17,986 nt of DNA from Lysobacter_F sp035645555 (GCA_035645555.1 DASQMI010000030.1:1-17986), one strand, 5' to 3'. Counted from the first letter of the stretch, positions 7,311 to 14,768 are shown. Program-made: numbers and translations. The notes: generated by a model not told the origin, from the letters alone.

Positions 7311-7874
7311 ATGGATGCGTTCTGGATCGCCACCGGCACGGTGGCGCTGGCCGAGATCGGCGACAAGACCCAACTGCTCGCGCTGCTGCTGGCCGCGCGC
7401 TACCGACGGCCGTGGCCGATCGTCGCCGGCATCCTGCTCGCCACCCTGTTCAACCACGCGCTCGCTGGCGCCCTCGGTGCGTGGGCGGCGCAATGGCTGC
7501 GGCCGCCGTGGCCGGATGCGATCGCTGCGGCGAGCTTCCTGGCGGTGGCGCTGTGGACGCTGAAGCCCGACCGCCTGGATGACGACACGGCGCTGCCGCG
7601 ATTTGGGGCGTTCATCGCCACCATGCTCGCGTTCTTCGTCGCCGAGATCCGCGACAAGACCCAGATCGCCACCGTGCTGCTGGGCGCACAGGTGCAACCG
7701 CTGTGGCAGGTGGTGGTGGGCACCACGCTCGGCATGCTGCTGGCGAACGTGCCGGTGGTGCTGCTCGGCAGCCGGTTCGCCGCGCGCCTGCCGCTGCGCG
7801 CGGCGCGCCTCGCCGCGGCGTCGCTGTTCCTGCTGCTCGCGCTGTGGGCCGGGTGGCGCGCGTTCACCGGTTAA
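7311..7874 (+). CDS. TMEM165/GDT1 (UPF0016) family transporter, probable manganese exporter
   Basis: A 187-residue integral membrane protein made of two homologous three-helix halves. Each half carries the family signature: AEIGDKTQLL at residues 14-23 and AEIRDKTQIA in the second half, where the usual glycine is arginine. An acidic central loop (DRLDDDTALP) separates the halves. Bacterial members such as Vibrio MneA export Mn2+ across the inner membrane and protect against manganese excess; eukaryotic members move Ca2+/Mn2+ against H+. The yybP-ykoY riboswitch immediately upstream supports manganese export here. The ATG at 7311 has GGAG 6 nt ahead. The nearest following gene is nupC, 104 nt away and functionally unrelated. 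Family identification is firm; ion specificity is inferred. Confidence 0.93.
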   Translation: MDAFWIATGTVALAEIGDKTQLLALLLAARYRRPWPIVAGILLATLFNHALAGALGAWAAQWLRPPWPDAIAAASFLAVALWTLKPDRLDDDTALPRFGAFIATMLAFFVAEIRDKTQIATVLLGAQVQPLWQVVVGTTLGMLLANVPVVLLGSRFAARLPLRAARLAAASLFLLLALWAGWRAFTG

Positions 7875-7882
7875 GCCGCGCG

Positions 7883-7906
7883 GCTCCGCATTCCGCGCCG
7901 CGGAGC
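7883..7906 (+). terminator. Hairpin after the GDT1-family gene, weak terminator candidate
   Basis: GCTCCGC (7883-7889) and GCGGAGC (7900-7906) form a 7-bp stem with a 10-nt loop, 8 nt after the stop codon. It is not followed by a U-tract, so termination efficiency is doubtful. Confidence 0.35.
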
Positions 7907-7978
7907 GGCGCCGCCCTTGCTGGGCCGTAGCGCGTGGACTAGGCTGCGGCGACTTTTCGGGGATCCCTGGGGCAACGG

Positions 7979-9277
7979 ATGGAAGTGATCGGCCGCATCG
8001 GTTTCGGCCTGTTCGGTCTTGCGGTGCTGCTCGGCATCGCCTGGCTGTTCTCGAACAACAAGCGCGCGGTCGACTGGCGGCTGGTGCTCACCGGCATCGC
8101 GCTGCAGGTCGGCTTCGCCGCGCTGGTGCTGCTGGTGCCCGGCGGCAAGGACGTGTTCGACGCGATCGGCCACGGCTTCGTGCGGATCCTGAGCTTCGTC
8201 GGCGAAGGCTCGAAGTTCATTTTCGGCGGCCTGATGGACACCTCGAAGTTCGGCTTCATCTTCGCGTTCCAGGTGCTTCCGACCATCATCTTCTTCGCCG
8301 CGTTCATGGGCGTGCTGTACCACCTCGGCGTGATGCAGGCGGTGGTGCGCGGGATGGCGTGGGCGATCACCCGGCTGATGCGCGTGTCGGGCGCGGAGAC
8401 CACCAGCGTCTGCGCCAGCGTGTTCATCGGGCAGACCGAGGCGCCGCTGACCGTGCGCCCGTACATCCCGAAGATGACCGAGTCGGAACTGATCACGATG
8501 ATGATCGGCGGCATGGCGCACATCGCCGGCGGCGTGCTCGCGGCGTACGTCGGCATGCTGGGCGGCGGCGACCCGGCGCAGCAGGCGTTCTACGCCAAGC
8601 ACCTGTTGGCGGCATCGATCATGGCCGCGCCGGCGACGCTGGTGATCGCCAAGATCCTGGTGCCGGAGACGCAGGAGCCGCTGACCCGCGGCACGGTCAA
8701 GATGGAGGTCGAGAAGACCACCGCCAACGTGATCGACGCGGCCGCGTCCGGGGCCGCCGACGGCCTGCGGCTCGCGCTCAACATCGCGGCGATGCTGCTC
8801 GCGTTCATCGCGCTGATCGCGCTGCTCAACTGGCCGCTCACCTGGCTCGGCGAGGTCACCGGGCTGGCCGCGCAGATCGGCCGCCCGACCGATTTGTCGA
8901 CGATCTTCGGCTTCCTGCTGGCACCGATCGCGTGGGTGATCGGCACGCCGTGGCAGGACGCGCAGGTGGTCGGTTCGCTGATCGGCCAGAAGGTCGTGAT
9001 CAACGAGTTCGTCGCCTACCTCCAACTCGCCGACATCGTCAACGGCAAGGCGCCGGGCGTGACGCTCAGCCGCGAGGGCGCGCTGATCGCGACCTACGCG
9101 CTCTGCGGCTTCGCCAACTTCAGCTCGATCGCGATCCAGATCGGCGGCATCGGCGGACTTGCGCCCGAGCGTCGCGCCGACCTCGCCCGCTTCGGCCTGC
9201 GCGCGGTGCTCGGCGGTTCGATCGCCACGTTCATGACAGCGACCATCGCCGGCGTGCTGACCTGGTTCGGCGGCTGA
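7979..9277 (+). CDS. nupC: Concentrative nucleoside transporter, CNT/NupC family
   Basis: A 432-residue inner-membrane importer that couples nucleoside uptake to a cation gradient. It shows the full CNT layout: an N-terminal helix pair, the gate domain (ILSFVGEGSKFIFGGL, about 70-85), GQTEAPL at 151-157 matching the substrate-binding Gly-Gln-Thr-Glu of the Vibrio CNT structure, INEFVAY at 341-347 with Glu343, and CGFANFSSIAIQIGG at 376-390 with Asn380 and Ser383 as further nucleoside contacts. Length is within the usual 400-430. It is followed 3 nt later by a ribokinase-family kinase, so uptake and phosphorylation are probably co-expressed. There is no strong Shine-Dalgarno. Whether it prefers purine or pyrimidine nucleosides, or H+ or Na+, cannot be read. 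No nucleoside hydrolase is in the window, which would be needed to yield free ribose. Confidence 0.93.
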   Translation: MEVIGRIGFGLFGLAVLLGIAWLFSNNKRAVDWRLVLTGIALQVGFAALVLLVPGGKDVFDAIGHGFVRILSFVGEGSKFIFGGLMDTSKFGFIFAFQVLPTIIFFAAFMGVLYHLGVMQAVVRGMAWAITRLMRVSGAETTSVCASVFIGQTEAPLTVRPYIPKMTESELITMMIGGMAHIAGGVLAAYVGMLGGGDPAQQAFYAKHLLAASIMAAPATLVIAKILVPETQEPLTRGTVKMEVEKTTANVIDAAASGAADGLRLALNIAAMLLAFIALIALLNWPLTWLGEVTGLAAQIGRPTDLSTIFGFLLAPIAWVIGTPWQDAQVVGSLIGQKVVINEFVAYLQLADIVNGKAPGVTLSREGALIATYALCGFANFSSIAIQIGGIGGLAPERRADLARFGLRAVLGGSIATFMTATIAGVLTWFGG

Positions 9278-9280
9278 GCG

Positions 9281-10243
9281 ATGGGGCGCGTGGTCGTCGT
9301 CGGCAGCTTCAACGTCGACCACGTATGGTCGACCGCCGCGCTGCCGCGCGCCGGCGAGACGCTCGGCGGCCGCTATCGCAGCGGCCCGGGCGGCAAGGGC
9401 TTCAACCAGGCGATCGCGGCCCAGCGCGCGGGCGCGGACACCGCGTTCGTGTGCGCGCTCGGCGACGACGACGGCGGCCGGCTGGCGCGCGCATTGGCGG
9501 CTGACGATGGACTGGCACTGCACGCTGCGACCGTTGCCGAACCCACCGGCACCGCCGGCATCTTCGTCGACGCCGACGGACGCAACAGCATCGTGATCGG
9601 TCCCGGCGCGAACGCCATACTCGATGCGCAGGCGGTCGCCGCGCATGCCGACGTCTTCCACGGCGCGCGCGTGGCGGTCGCGCAGCTGGAAACCTCCGCG
9701 GAAGCGGCGATGGCGGCGTTCCGCATCGCGCGCGGCGCCGGTGCGTCCACCCTGCTCAACCCGGCGCCTGCCGATGCCGTCGTGCCGGACACGCTGTGGG
9801 CGCTGACCGACCTTGCCACACCGAACGAAACCGAATTCGCCGCACAACTGACGCGCCGCGGCGAACGCATCGATCCGGCGGCCGTCGCCACGCTCACCGA
9901 TGGCGCGCTGCACGCGCTCTGCCGCCGCCTGCTGCCGCACGGCACGGTGGTGGTGACGCTCGGCGCGGCCGGGGCGTTCGTCTCGCACGCCGATGCACGC
10001 GCCTGGGGCGACGACGCGGCCTGTTACCGCGTGGCGCCGGCAGCCGTGCGCGCGATCGACACCACCGGTGCCGGCGATGCGTTCAGCGGTGCGCTGGCGG
10101 CATCGCTGGCGTCGCGGGTATCGCCGTTCGCCGCGCACGTGCGCTTCGCCGCCCGCTACGCCGGACTGTCGACCGAGCGCGAAGGTGCGGCGCTGGCGAT
10201 GCCGCGCCGCGACGAGGTAGACGCGCGCTTCGGCAACGGCTGA
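9281..10243 (+). CDS. rbsK: PfkB-family carbohydrate kinase, probable ribokinase
   Basis: A 320-residue cytoplasmic sugar kinase. The N-terminal VVVGSFNVDHV and GETLGGRYRSGPGGKGFNQA (residues 25-44) form the PfkB signature 1 region with the GGKG substrate loop. NPAPA at 160-164 and the DLATPNETE block (177-185) are typical of ribokinases, and DTTGAGDAF (260-268) is signature 2, with Asp266 as the catalytic base and the anion hole beside it. Ribokinases phosphorylate ribose to ribose 5-phosphate. Placement 3 nt after nupC suggests the sugar comes from imported nucleosides. A nucleoside kinase of the same superfamily would be the alternative and would make the pair self-sufficient; sequence alone favours ribokinase but not decisively. 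The start lies so close to the nupC stop that translational coupling is likely. Confidence 0.87.
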   Translation: MGRVVVVGSFNVDHVWSTAALPRAGETLGGRYRSGPGGKGFNQAIAAQRAGADTAFVCALGDDDGGRLARALAADDGLALHAATVAEPTGTAGIFVDADGRNSIVIGPGANAILDAQAVAAHADVFHGARVAVAQLETSAEAAMAAFRIARGAGASTLLNPAPADAVVPDTLWALTDLATPNETEFAAQLTRRGERIDPAAVATLTDGALHALCRRLLPHGTVVVTLGAAGAFVSHADARAWGDDAACYRVAPAAVRAIDTTGAGDAFSGALAASLASRVSPFAAHVRFAARYAGLSTEREGAALAMPRRDEVDARFGNG

Positions 10244-10260
10244 GGCCCGGCTGGCCGGTT

Positions 10261-10279
10261 GATAACGATTCGCATTAAT
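10261..10279 (+). promoter_or_regulatory. Fur-box-like operator upstream of the PepSY gene
   Basis: GATAACGATTCGCATTAAT matches the 19-bp consensus GATAATGATAATCATTATC at 13 positions by my alignment and is a sharp AT-rich island in very GC-rich DNA. It overlaps a -10-like TAATAT (10276-10281) and lies about 95 nt before the PepSY start codon. Fur with iron would repress here. Confidence 0.65.
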
Positions 10280-10374
10280 ATCCGGCAGACCGTCGCCGCC
10301 CGGCCTGCCATGCCCGCCCGCTCCCGCCCGACAATGCCGTCGCGCCGTGCCGCCTCCGCGGGAGACCGGTTGCG

Positions 10375-11454
10375 ATGGTGACGGTATCGGTCCCGGCACC
10401 GGCCCCGGTGGCGCTTGCGCGCCGGCGCGTGCGCGCGGCGCTGGCGTGGCTGCACCTATGGATGGGCCTGGGCGCGGGGCTGCTGTTCGCGCTGCTCGGC
10501 CTCTCCGGCAGCGTGCTGACGTTCCATACCGAACTGCTGCGCTGGCAGCAGCCGCAGCTGTTCGCGCACGCGCCGCGGGTGGACGCGTCCGTGCTCGAGC
10601 GGGTGTACGCGGAATGGACGCCGCAGGGGCTGACCGCGCTCGACCTGCCGCGCCCGTCGCTGCCGGTGTGGCAGGGCTACTTCGCCGACGGCAGCCGGCG
10701 TTACTTCGCGCCGGCCGACGGCGAACTGCTGCTGGTGCGCTCGGCCGGCAACGACCCGCTGATGTGGCTGCACGAGCTGCACACCCATTTCCTCGCCGGC
10801 GAGACCGGCGAGCAGGTCGTCGGCGTGGTCGGCTGGATCGCGCTGTTCATGCTGCTGTCGGGCCTCTACCTGTGGTGGCCGAAGCTGGCGCGGCTGCGCT
10901 CGCACCTGCGCGTGTACTCAGGGCCGCCGACCCGACGCTGGCTCAGCTGGCACCGCAGCAGCGGCGTGCTGCTGCTGCCGCTTCTGTTGCTGGCGACGCT
11001 CACCGGCGTCGGCATGGTCTATCCGAAGCTCGCGCGTTCGCTGCTGACCACCGCATTCGGCGGCCCGCCGGCGCCGAGCGCACCGGCGGCCCCCGCGGCG
11101 GCGCCGGACTGGCCGCGCATCCTCGCCGGCGCGCGCCGCGCCTGGCCGCACGACGAGCTGGTGCGCGTGGCGCCGCCGAAGAACGGCGTGGTGACCTTGC
11201 GCGTGCGCGATCCCCGCGAGTGGCACCCCAACGGCCGCAGCCTGCTGTTCGTCGACGCCGGCGGTCGCGTGCTGGGCCGCTACGATGCCACCGCGCAGGC
11301 CGCCGGCGTGCGCATGGAGGCGGCGATCTATCCACTGCACATCGCCGCCGTCGGCGGCTGGCCGTACCGGATCGCGGTCGCCGCCACCGGCCTGCTGCCG
11401 GCCTTCCTGCTCGTCACCGGCTTCCTGTTCTGGCGCCGGCGCCGCGGCCGTTGA
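10375..11454 (+). CDS. PepSY-associated transmembrane protein, possible ferric-siderophore reductase
   Basis: A 359-residue inner-membrane protein of the PepSY_TM family. Four membrane segments are visible: about 22-50, 147-167, 191-217 and 328-352. Periplasmic PepSY-like segments lie between the first two and the last two, and an Ala/Pro linker is at 229-244. Histidines cluster at membrane borders: His27, His51, His133/136/138 (LHELHTHFL), His193 (SWHRSSG) and His322 (YPLHIAA). Related proteins such as FoxB and PiuB of Pseudomonas act in siderophore iron release, and such histidines are heme-ligand candidates. A Fur-like box upstream supports iron regulation. No TonB-dependent receptor is next to it, unlike many homologues. 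GGGAG stands about 11 nt before the chosen ATG. Family is firm; reductase function is inference. Confidence 0.85.
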   Translation: MVTVSVPAPAPVALARRRVRAALAWLHLWMGLGAGLLFALLGLSGSVLTFHTELLRWQQPQLFAHAPRVDASVLERVYAEWTPQGLTALDLPRPSLPVWQGYFADGSRRYFAPADGELLLVRSAGNDPLMWLHELHTHFLAGETGEQVVGVVGWIALFMLLSGLYLWWPKLARLRSHLRVYSGPPTRRWLSWHRSSGVLLLPLLLLATLTGVGMVYPKLARSLLTTAFGGPPAPSAPAAPAAAPDWPRILAGARRAWPHDELVRVAPPKNGVVTLRVRDPREWHPNGRSLLFVDAGGRVLGRYDATAQAAGVRMEAAIYPLHIAAVGGWPYRIAVAATGLLPAFLLVTGFLFWRRRRGR

Positions 11455-11477
11455 GCGGTCGCGCCGCGGCGGCCCCG

Positions 11478-11483
11478 TAGAAT
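11478..11483 (+). promoter_or_regulatory. Candidate -10 element for dusB
   Basis: TAGAAT followed by CGCGCC and then the dusB ATG. Initiation 7 nt downstream would fall on the A of the start codon, so the transcript may be leaderless. No Shine-Dalgarno is seen before this ATG, which agrees. Confidence 0.4.
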
Positions 11484-11489
11484 CGCGCC

Positions 11490-12488
11490 ATGCGCATCGG
11501 CCCCTACCCGATCGAACCGAACGTGCTCCTGGCCCCGATGGCGGGGGTCACCGACAAGCCGTTCCGCGTGCTGTGCAAGCGCCTGGGTGCGGGGCTGTGC
11601 GTGTCGGAGATGACCACCAGCGACCCGCGCTTCTGGAATACCGCCAAGTCGCGCCATCGCATGGACCACGCCGGCGAACCGGCGCCGATCAGCGTGCAGA
11701 TCGCCGGCACCGTGCCGGAGGTGATGGCCGAGGCCGCGCGGTACAACGTCGAGCACGGCGCGCAGATCATCGACATCAACATGGGCTGCCCGGCGAAGAA
11801 GGTGTGCAATGCCTGGGCGGGGTCCGCACTGATGCGCGAGCCCGCCTTGGTCGCGCGCATCGTCGAGGCGGTCGTGCGTGCGGTCGACGTGCCGGTGACG
11901 CTGAAGATCCGCACCGGCTGGGCGCCCGACCGCAGGAACGCGCTCGAGATCGCCCGCATCGCCGAAGCCGCCGGCATCCGCGCACTCGCCATCCACGGCC
12001 GCACCCGCGACCAGATGTACACCGGACGGGCCGAGTACGACACGATCGCCGAGGTCAAGGCCGCGCTTTCGATTCCGGTGGTCGCCAACGGCGACATCGA
12101 CTCGCCGGAGAAGGCCGCGCACGTGCTGCAGGTGACCGGCGCGGATGCGGTGATGGTCGGGCGCGCCGCGCAGGGCCGGCCGTGGATCTTCCGCGAGATC
12201 GCACACTACCTCACCACCGGCCAGCGGCTGCCGGAACCGTCGCTCACCGAGGTGCGCGACCTGCTGCTCGAACACCTGCAAGCGCTGCACGCGTTCTACG
12301 GCGAACCCGCCGGCGTGCGGATCGCACGCAAGCACCTCGGCTGGTATGCAAAGGACCGCCCGGAGAACGCGGCCTTCCGCCACGTCGTGGTGCGTGCGGA
12401 GACCGCCGAGGCCCAGCTGCGCCTGACCCGCGACTATTTCGATGCCCTGATCGCCGGCGTGGCGCCCGAGCTCCCGGCGGCGGCGTGA
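11490..12488 (+). CDS. dusB: tRNA-dihydrouridine synthase B
   Basis: A 332-residue FMN-dependent enzyme that reduces uridine to dihydrouridine in the tRNA D-loop (U17 for E. coli DusB) using NADPH. The TIM-barrel motifs are in order: LLAPMAGVTDKPFRVL (13-28, FMN site), SVQIAG (68-73), DINMGCPAKKVCNAWAGSALM (95-115) with catalytic Cys100, LKIRTGW, AIHGRTRDQMYTG, VVANGDI and GADAVMVGRAAQGRPW, followed by the C-terminal helical tRNA-binding domain. Length and motif spelling fit DusB rather than DusA or DusC. In enterics dusB is followed by fis; here the next gene, 10 nt away, is a methyltransferase. Start choice: the first ATG, 6 nt after a -10-like TAGAAT and without a Shine-Dalgarno. Confidence 0.95.
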   Translation: MRIGPYPIEPNVLLAPMAGVTDKPFRVLCKRLGAGLCVSEMTTSDPRFWNTAKSRHRMDHAGEPAPISVQIAGTVPEVMAEAARYNVEHGAQIIDINMGCPAKKVCNAWAGSALMREPALVARIVEAVVRAVDVPVTLKIRTGWAPDRRNALEIARIAEAAGIRALAIHGRTRDQMYTGRAEYDTIAEVKAALSIPVVANGDIDSPEKAAHVLQVTGADAVMVGRAAQGRPWIFREIAHYLTTGQRLPEPSLTEVRDLLLEHLQALHAFYGEPAGVRIARKHLGWYAKDRPENAAFRHVVVRAETAEAQLRLTRDYFDALIAGVAPELPAAA

Positions 12489-12498
12489 GGAAAGAAGG

Positions 12499-13317
12499 AT
12501 GAGCAAGGACTTCCCCTACCTGCACGGCTTTTCGGAAACCGAACAGGCGCGGCTGATGAAGCAGGCGCGCCTCGCCGAGTCGACCATCTTCCGCAACATC
12601 GACTACACCGGCGCGCGGCGGCTGCTCGAGATCGGCAGCGGCGTCGGCGCGCAGACCGAGATCCTGCTGCGCCGCTTCCCGGACCTGCACGTCACATGCG
12701 TCGAGCTGGCCGAACGGCAGATCGAGGCTGCACGCCGCAATCTCGCCGCCATGCCGTGGCTCGAGGGCCGCTACGCGCTGCAGCAGGCCGATGCCACCGA
12801 CCTGCCATTCGAACCGCGCAGCTTCGACGCCGCGTTCCTGTGCTGGGTGCTCGAGCACGTGCCCTCGCCCGCCCGTGTGCTGAGCGAGGTGCGGCGCGTG
12901 CTCGCCCCGGGCGCAGTGGTCTACATCACGGAGGTAATGAACGCCTCCTTCCTGCTCGACCCGTACTCGCCGAACACCTGGCGCTACTGGATGGCGTTCA
13001 ACGACTACCAGATCGACATGGGCGGCGACCCGTTTATCGGCGCCAAGCTCGGCAACCTGCTGCTCGCCAACGGCTATCGCGATGTCACGACCGAGATCAA
13101 GACGTTCCACCTCGACAACCGCGAACCGGCACGACGCAAGCAGATGATTGCGTTCTGGGAGGAACTGCTGATGTCGGCCGCCGACCAGCTGATCGACGCC
13201 GGCAAGGTGGACCGCGAGACCGTCGACGGCATGCACCGCGAGATGACCGCGGTTCAGAACGACCCGAACGCGGTGTTCTTCTATTCGTTCGTGCAGGCGC
13301 GCGCGACGGTCTACTGA
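12499..13317 (+). CDS. Class I SAM-dependent methyltransferase, substrate unknown
   Basis: A 272-residue Rossmann-fold methyltransferase (Methyltransf_11/25 type). Motif I is LLEIGSGVGAQT (42-53), the acidic end of strand beta2 is Glu69 (VTCVEL), motif II/III is QADATDLPFEPRSFDAAFLCWVLEHVPSP (96-124), and VLAPGAVVYITEVMN follows. The C-terminal third (about 150-270) forms an insertion and cap with NTWRYWMAFNDYQIDMGGDP that probably sets substrate specificity; I do not recognise the substrate. It starts 10 nt after dusB with an A/G-rich GAGGAAAGAAGG ribosome site, so the two form an operon, though this does not show that it acts on tRNA. Its 3' end overlaps the convergent small membrane protein gene by 7 nt. 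Confidence 0.88.
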   Translation: MSKDFPYLHGFSETEQARLMKQARLAESTIFRNIDYTGARRLLEIGSGVGAQTEILLRRFPDLHVTCVELAERQIEAARRNLAAMPWLEGRYALQQADATDLPFEPRSFDAAFLCWVLEHVPSPARVLSEVRRVLAPGAVVYITEVMNASFLLDPYSPNTWRYWMAFNDYQIDMGGDPFIGAKLGNLLLANGYRDVTTEIKTFHLDNREPARRKQMIAFWEELLMSAADQLIDAGKVDRETVDGMHREMTAVQNDPNAVFFYSFVQARATVY

Positions 13318-13610
13318 CCGGCTCCGGCGCGCGCTCGCGCGCGCAGAGCGCTCCATGCCCAGGCGGCCGCCAGGCATCCGAGATACAACAGCGCCAACGC
13401 GGCCGCCGCGCTCCACCCGCTCACGGCGAACACCCAGATGCGGGCCTGCGTGGCCGTGCCGACCGGCGCGAAGAGGCCGACGGGCAGGCCGGCGACCGCG
13501 GCGTGCCATGCGAACAGCAGGGTCGCGAGCAGGCTGAGCGCGCCGATAGCGGCAGCGAACAGCCCCAGCGACAGGCGCCCGACCTCGCCGATGGAGTGTC
13601 CTCGGGTCAT
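13311..13610 (-). CDS. Small membrane protein of unknown function
   Basis: A 99-residue product starting MTRGHSIGEVGRLSLG. Two long hydrophobic stretches, about residues 14-45 and 57-89, suggest two membrane-spanning helices (perhaps three), and the Arg-rich end RARARAGAGQ would sit in the cytoplasm. I recognise no family. Its ATG overlaps the TGA of the upstream hydrolase gene as ATGA, strong evidence for a translated, coupled gene rather than chance. Its TAG stop lies inside the end of the convergent methyltransferase gene. It could assist or anchor the YdjM-like hydrolase, but only the gene order suggests this. Confidence 0.68.
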   Translation of the reverse strand: MTRGHSIGEVGRLSLGLFAAAIGALSLLATLLFAWHAAVAGLPVGLFAPVGTATQARIWVFAVSGWSAAAALALLYLGCLAAAWAWSALRARARAGAGQ

Positions 13611-14650
13611 CGGGCGCGAGGCCCCTGTGCCGGCGACGCGGTGACCGGCGCGCTCCATATCCGCTGCCACATCGCGCCCAGCCGCCGCCGCGCCTGCCAC
13701 GGCCATGCCACCTGCCGCGGCGCGATCGGCTGCCATTCGCGCTCGCCATCGCGCCGCGCCACCGCGAAGCGGAACGTGTAATCGGGCTCGGCGCCCATGC
13801 GCAGGTCGCTCAGCACCAGCACGCCGTCGCGGACCTCGGCCTTCATGAATCCGCGATTGAACCAGCGCAACCGCGCCACCGCCGGCGCGTCGGCCACGTC
13901 CGCCATCGCCCCGACATCGGAGCGATGGCGGCGGAAGCGGATCGGCCCGCGGTCGGCGACCAGCGAGCGCTCGCCCTCGACGAAGCCGTCGGGCGTCATC
14001 GCCACCACCCGCCACAGCAGGGTGTTGAACGGCATCGGCACCGAGAAGCGCGGCGCATCCGCGAGTCCGATCGCGGCGAGGGAACGTTCGGCCTCGCGCT
14101 CCACCAGTGCCTTCGCGACCAGCGACCAGCCGAGATACGCACTGCTGAGCGCCAGCCCCAGCACCAGCGCGCGCTGCGCGCCGCCGTGTTCGCGCAGGCA
14201 CCAGGCGGCAACGCAGGCCATCAGCAGCCAGATCGTGTACAGCGGGTCGATGATGAACACGCTCGACCACATGGCCGGCGCGAGCGGCAGCGGCCACAGC
14301 AACTGGGTGCCGTAGACGGTGAACGCGTCCAGCAGCGGATGCGTGAGCAGCGCCAGCTGGATCGCCCAGAACCAGCGCCGCGGCGCTTCGGCCACGCGCC
14401 GGCCGCGCGAGCGGCACCAGGCCCAGATCGCCCAGCCCAGCCACGGCAGCACCAGCAGCGAGTGGCTGGCGCTGCGATGCCAGGTCATGCGCGCGACCGG
14501 GTCGTCGGTGATCAGGTTCACCGGCACCACGTCGAGGTCCGGCAGGGTGCCGAGCGCGGCCCCGGCCAGCAGTGCCGCGCGGCGGTGACGCGGCGGGGCG
14601 ATAACGGCCGCCACCGCAGCGCCGAGCATGATCTGGGTCAGCGAGTCCAT
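13607..14650 (-). CDS. Membrane-bound metal-dependent hydrolase, YdjM/DUF457-like
   Basis: A 347-residue inner-membrane protein beginning MDSLTQIMLGAAVAAVIAP. Polar metal-binding-type residues sit at membrane edges: Asp38 and Asp40 (LPDLDVVP), His58 and His63 (WHRSASHS), His104 and Asp108 (THPLLDAF) and Asp135 (IDPLYT). This is the pattern of the YdjM/YbcI (LexA-regulated, PF04307) family. Several membrane helices fill residues 20-190; the rest (about 200-347) is a soluble domain with a beta-rich appearance. The open frame extends 32 codons upstream, but the ATG at 14650 matches the usual MDSLTQ family start, though its ribosome site is weak. It is coupled to the small gene downstream by ATGA. 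Physiological substrate is unknown; a LexA box is not evident upstream. Confidence 0.86.
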   Translation of the reverse strand: MDSLTQIMLGAAVAAVIAPPRHRRAALLAGAALGTLPDLDVVPVNLITDDPVARMTWHRSASHSLLVLPWLGWAIWAWCRSRGRRVAEAPRRWFWAIQLALLTHPLLDAFTVYGTQLLWPLPLAPAMWSSVFIIDPLYTIWLLMACVAAWCLREHGGAQRALVLGLALSSAYLGWSLVAKALVEREAERSLAAIGLADAPRFSVPMPFNTLLWRVVAMTPDGFVEGERSLVADRGPIRFRRHRSDVGAMADVADAPAVARLRWFNRGFMKAEVRDGVLVLSDLRMGAEPDYTFRFAVARRDGEREWQPIAPRQVAWPWQARRRLGAMWQRIWSAPVTASPAQGPRAR

Positions 14651-14737
14651 CGCCCGATGGTAGCCGCGCGGCCCGGCGGCGCGGACCGGCAGCCCGCCTG
14701 CAACACGGCGTCCCGCGCACGCTGCCCTGGGCGGAAA

Positions 14738-14752
14738 GGCGCACAATGCGCC
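14738..14752 (+). promoter_or_regulatory. Inverted repeat upstream of metK, candidate operator
   Basis: GGCGCA and TGCGCC form a perfect 6-bp inverted repeat around CAA. It lies where the -35 of the candidate metK promoter should be (17-nt spacing places the -35 at 14746-14751), so a bound repressor could block RNA polymerase. No known regulator site is recognised. Confidence 0.35.
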
Positions 14753-14768
14753 GGAGCCGCGCAGGCGG

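Noticed and set aside
7871..10399. 842-codon minus-strand open frame
   Set aside because: Antisense to nupC and rbsK, both of which have complete conserved motifs; its translation is low-complexity Arg/Ala/His.
14651..14737. LexA box before the YdjM-like gene
   Set aside because: No CTGT-N8-ACAG pattern upstream of the start codon, although E. coli ydjM is LexA-regulated.
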